Assembly: GCF_002252565.1 (NCBI RefSeq)
Contig: NZ_NPML01000002.1
Span: 124,001-188,000, forward strand
Source: Petroclostridium xylanilyticum
Lineage (GTDB): Bacteria; Bacillota; Clostridia; SK-Y3
Direction: 5' to 3'
Length of the DNA: 64,000 nt
The translations under genes were made by a program, and so were the position numbers. The first letter of the stretch is position 1, and each line of letters opens with the position of its first letter. Shown one piece after another: positions 62,374 to 64,000 of the stretch. The notes beneath the pieces are model-generated. The model saw nothing but the letters and a program-made list of their open reading frames with translations. It was not told the origin of the DNA and ran no database searches.

Positions 62374-63240
62374 ATGACCCAAATATCAAAAAAAATGTAC
62401 TCGTATGCTTTTCTTTTACCTGCCGGCATCATTTATTGCGGATTGTTTTTGCTGCCAACCGTGATGTCGTTCTTTTTCAGCATGACAAGGTGGACACTTA
62501 CCGATTGGCAGTTTATAGGATTTGAAAACTATATCACTTTTTTATCGGAGCCATCGTTGAATATCGGTTTTAGGAACACAATTATTTACGCTGTGCTGAC
62601 CTGCGGCTTGAAAGTGATATTTGGGTTCCTGCTTGGTACATTCCTTTGTACAAATATCAAGACAAAAGATTACCTCCGCTCGGTGGTTTTTTTTCCAAAT
62701 CTTTTGAGTACCATAGCAGTTGGGGTTGCCTTCGGCAGCATGATGCACCCGTCTCAGGGACTTATTAACAAGGCTCTTGCCGCAGTTGGAATTATAGGGC
62801 CGGACTGGCTGGGCAACACCAAACTTGCCCTTTTATCGGTTATTTTTGTAGACGTTTGGAAGGGCGTAGGCGTGGCTACCGTCATCTTCATAGCCGGGAT
62901 CATGTCAATTCCCCAGCAGTATTATGAGGCGCTTATGATCGATGGGGGCGGCTCTTTTGAAAAGTTTTGGCATATCACTCTGCCTCTTAGCCGTCCGGCC
63001 ATGAATTCGGTCATCATCCTGGCATTGATTGGCGGTTTGCGTTCCTTCGACCTGATATGGACAATGACAAAGGGAGGACCGGGTTTCACCACCGACCTCA
63101 TTGCTTCGATTATTTACAAACAGTATGCTGCGGGATTTTATGGCCTCTCAACGGCAGGTAATGTCATATTGTTCATAATAGTGTCGATTATAGCCTTCCC
63201 ATTATATAGATTTCTTACCAAAAGCGAGGTGGATTTATGA
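62374..63240 (+). CDS. Sugar ABC transporter permease, MalF/UgpA type
   Basis: A 288-residue permease with six helices: SYAFLLPAGIIYCGLFLLPT opens it, and the ATPase-contact loop YEALMIDGGGSFEKFWHITLPL is intact. The start at 62374 follows AAAGGAGAG; an ATG at 62368 abuts it. It follows the binding-protein gene and overlaps the next permease by four bases. Confidence 0.93.
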   Translation: MTQISKKMYSYAFLLPAGIIYCGLFLLPTVMSFFFSMTRWTLTDWQFIGFENYITFLSEPSLNIGFRNTIIYAVLTCGLKVIFGFLLGTFLCTNIKTKDYLRSVVFFPNLLSTIAVGVAFGSMMHPSQGLINKALAAVGIIGPDWLGNTKLALLSVIFVDVWKGVGVATVIFIAGIMSIPQQYYEALMIDGGGSFEKFWHITLPLSRPAMNSVIILALIGGLRSFDLIWTMTKGGPGFTTDLIASIIYKQYAAGFYGLSTAGNVILFIIVSIIAFPLYRFLTKSEVDL

Positions 63241-64000
63241 GCAGGGGTGTAAAAAAGTTTGTAGTGGAGGCCGTTGCTGTCCTGCTGTCCATATTGATCT
63301 TCTGGGTGCCATTTTACTTCGTCATTTTAAACTCTTTCAAAACCAAAGCAGAAGCAGCCGAAATGAGCATTGTCTGGCCTAAAACCTTTCAGATTATTGA
63401 AAACTATACATCGGTATTAACGGCTGAAAATGGAATAGTAATTCGTGCTTTCTACAACAGCACAATAATTACTGTTTTGTCTATTGTAGTACTAATAATA
63501 GTTTGCTCAATGGCAGGGTTTGTCATGCAGCGGAGGACAGACAAAGCTTCAACGCTGATCAATTTCATTGTCCTTGCAGGGCTGATGATTCCGCCTTCAA
63601 TAGTACCCACCATATGGGTTCTTAATAGGATGGGGCTTTTTAAAACCTTAATGGGATTAATACTGGTTGAGGTTGCATTGGCATTTCCGTTTTCATCCAT
63701 ACTTTATAAAGGTTTTATGGTGTCCATACCGCGTGAAATCGACGAGAGCGCTGTTGTGGACGGGTGTAGCGGATTTAGAATGTTTTTTCAGATTATTTTC
63801 CCGCTTTTAAAGCCTGTTACGTCTACAATTATAGTTTTATCGGCAGTAACTATTTTTAATGATTTTGCCAATCCGCTGTACTTTCTTCCCGGTGCAAAAA
63901 ATGCAACGGTACAGCTCACTCTTTATAATTTTATGAGCAGGTATATAACTTCCTGGAATTTGCTTTTTGCCGACGTTGTACTTATATCCATTCCGCCGCT
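63237..64000 (+). CDS. Sugar ABC transporter permease, MalG/UgpE type, 3' end outside window
   Basis: The ATG overlaps the previous stop (ATGA) and the frame stays open to the window end, giving at least 254 residues. It reads FWVPFYFVILNSFKTKAEAAE at the first helix, RAFYNSTIITVLSIVVLIIV and the EAA loop EIDESAVVDGCSGFRMFFQIIFP. Family length is about 275, so only the last helix end is missing. It completes the membrane part of the importer; no ATPase gene is visible. Confidence 0.92.
   Translation, partial: MSRGVKKFVVEAVAVLLSILIFWVPFYFVILNSFKTKAEAAEMSIVWPKTFQIIENYTSVLTAENGIVIRAFYNSTIITVLSIVVLIIVCSMAGFVMQRRTDKASTLINFIVLAGLMIPPSIVPTIWVLNRMGLFKTLMGLILVEVALAFPFSSILYKGFMVSIPREIDESAVVDGCSGFRMFFQIIFPLLKPVTSTIIVLSAVTIFNDFANPLYFLPGAKNATVQLTLYNFMSRYITSWNLLFADVVLISIPP

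Noticed and set aside
1-64000. CRISPR array, rRNA or tRNA genes
   Set aside because: No regularly spaced repeats and no rRNA or tRNA-like sequence was noticed on either strand.

Overview
The window looks like chromosomal DNA of an anaerobic, spore-forming, motile member of the Clostridia. The evidence is a gerKA-gerKC-gerKB germination operon, chemotaxis and c-di-GMP genes, strong AGGAGG-type ribosome binding sites, AT-rich intergenic DNA, a fragment that looks like the [FeFe]-hydrogenase maturase HydE, and many carbohydrate ABC and TRAP transporters. No rRNA, tRNA or CRISPR array is visible.

Layout. 0-6.7 kb: end of a chemotaxis cluster (CheW, CheY-like, MCP) with GGDEF/EAL proteins, several decayed, and a CIRCE heat-shock operator left in front of a broken MCP. 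6.75-10.8 kb: gerK operon with an extra small membrane protein. 11.3-17.2 kb: FmdE-domain protein plus a complete nickel/oligopeptide-type ABC transporter behind a leader that may be an attenuator. 17.2-23.5 kb: a scarred stretch mixing intact genes (DUF134 regulator, metallo-beta-lactamase protein, IscU, thioesterase) with truncated or fused remnants (SDR start, HydE, DUF5320, internally deleted Mrp, phosphatidylserine decarboxylase tail, riboswitch-controlled BtuF half, ABC ATPase without permease, ribbon-helix-helix start). 23.5-25.0 kb: copy 1 of a 1450-bp insertion sequence. 25.0-27.7 kb: two-component system and a probable target, a DUF2680 secreted protein. 28.5-29.5 kb: aldo/keto reductase.

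29.9-40.7 kb: an aldonate/uronate locus. A GntR regulator diverges from a dctPQM TRAP transporter, a YiaK-like reductase, UxuB, a zinc alcohol dehydrogenase and UxuA. A third insertion sequence sits between regulator and operon, and the same operator-like sequence lies at both promoters. 41.0-43.0 kb: aguA-aguB, agmatine to putrescine. 43.3-49.5 kb and 60.9-64.0 kb: an alpha-L-rhamnosidase, a YesM/YesN two-component system and a sugar ABC transporter that together resemble one rhamnosyl-glycan utilisation locus. It is interrupted at 49.5-60.5 kb by a LacI-controlled maltodextrin/starch locus (intracellular GH13, MalEFG, secreted GH13) that carries IS copy 2. An exact 126-bp piece of yesN is repeated on the far side of the interruption, beside an ISLre2 transposase fragment.

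Overall this is a carbohydrate-scavenging region shaped by insertion sequences, small deletions and locus insertion. I found no clearly unknown multi-gene system. The most useful leads are the yesN repeat around the starch block, the fmdE leader and transporter linkage, the shared GntR operator, the orphan CIRCE element, the defective but duplicated IS, and the unexplained hairpin at 60.66-60.76 kb.
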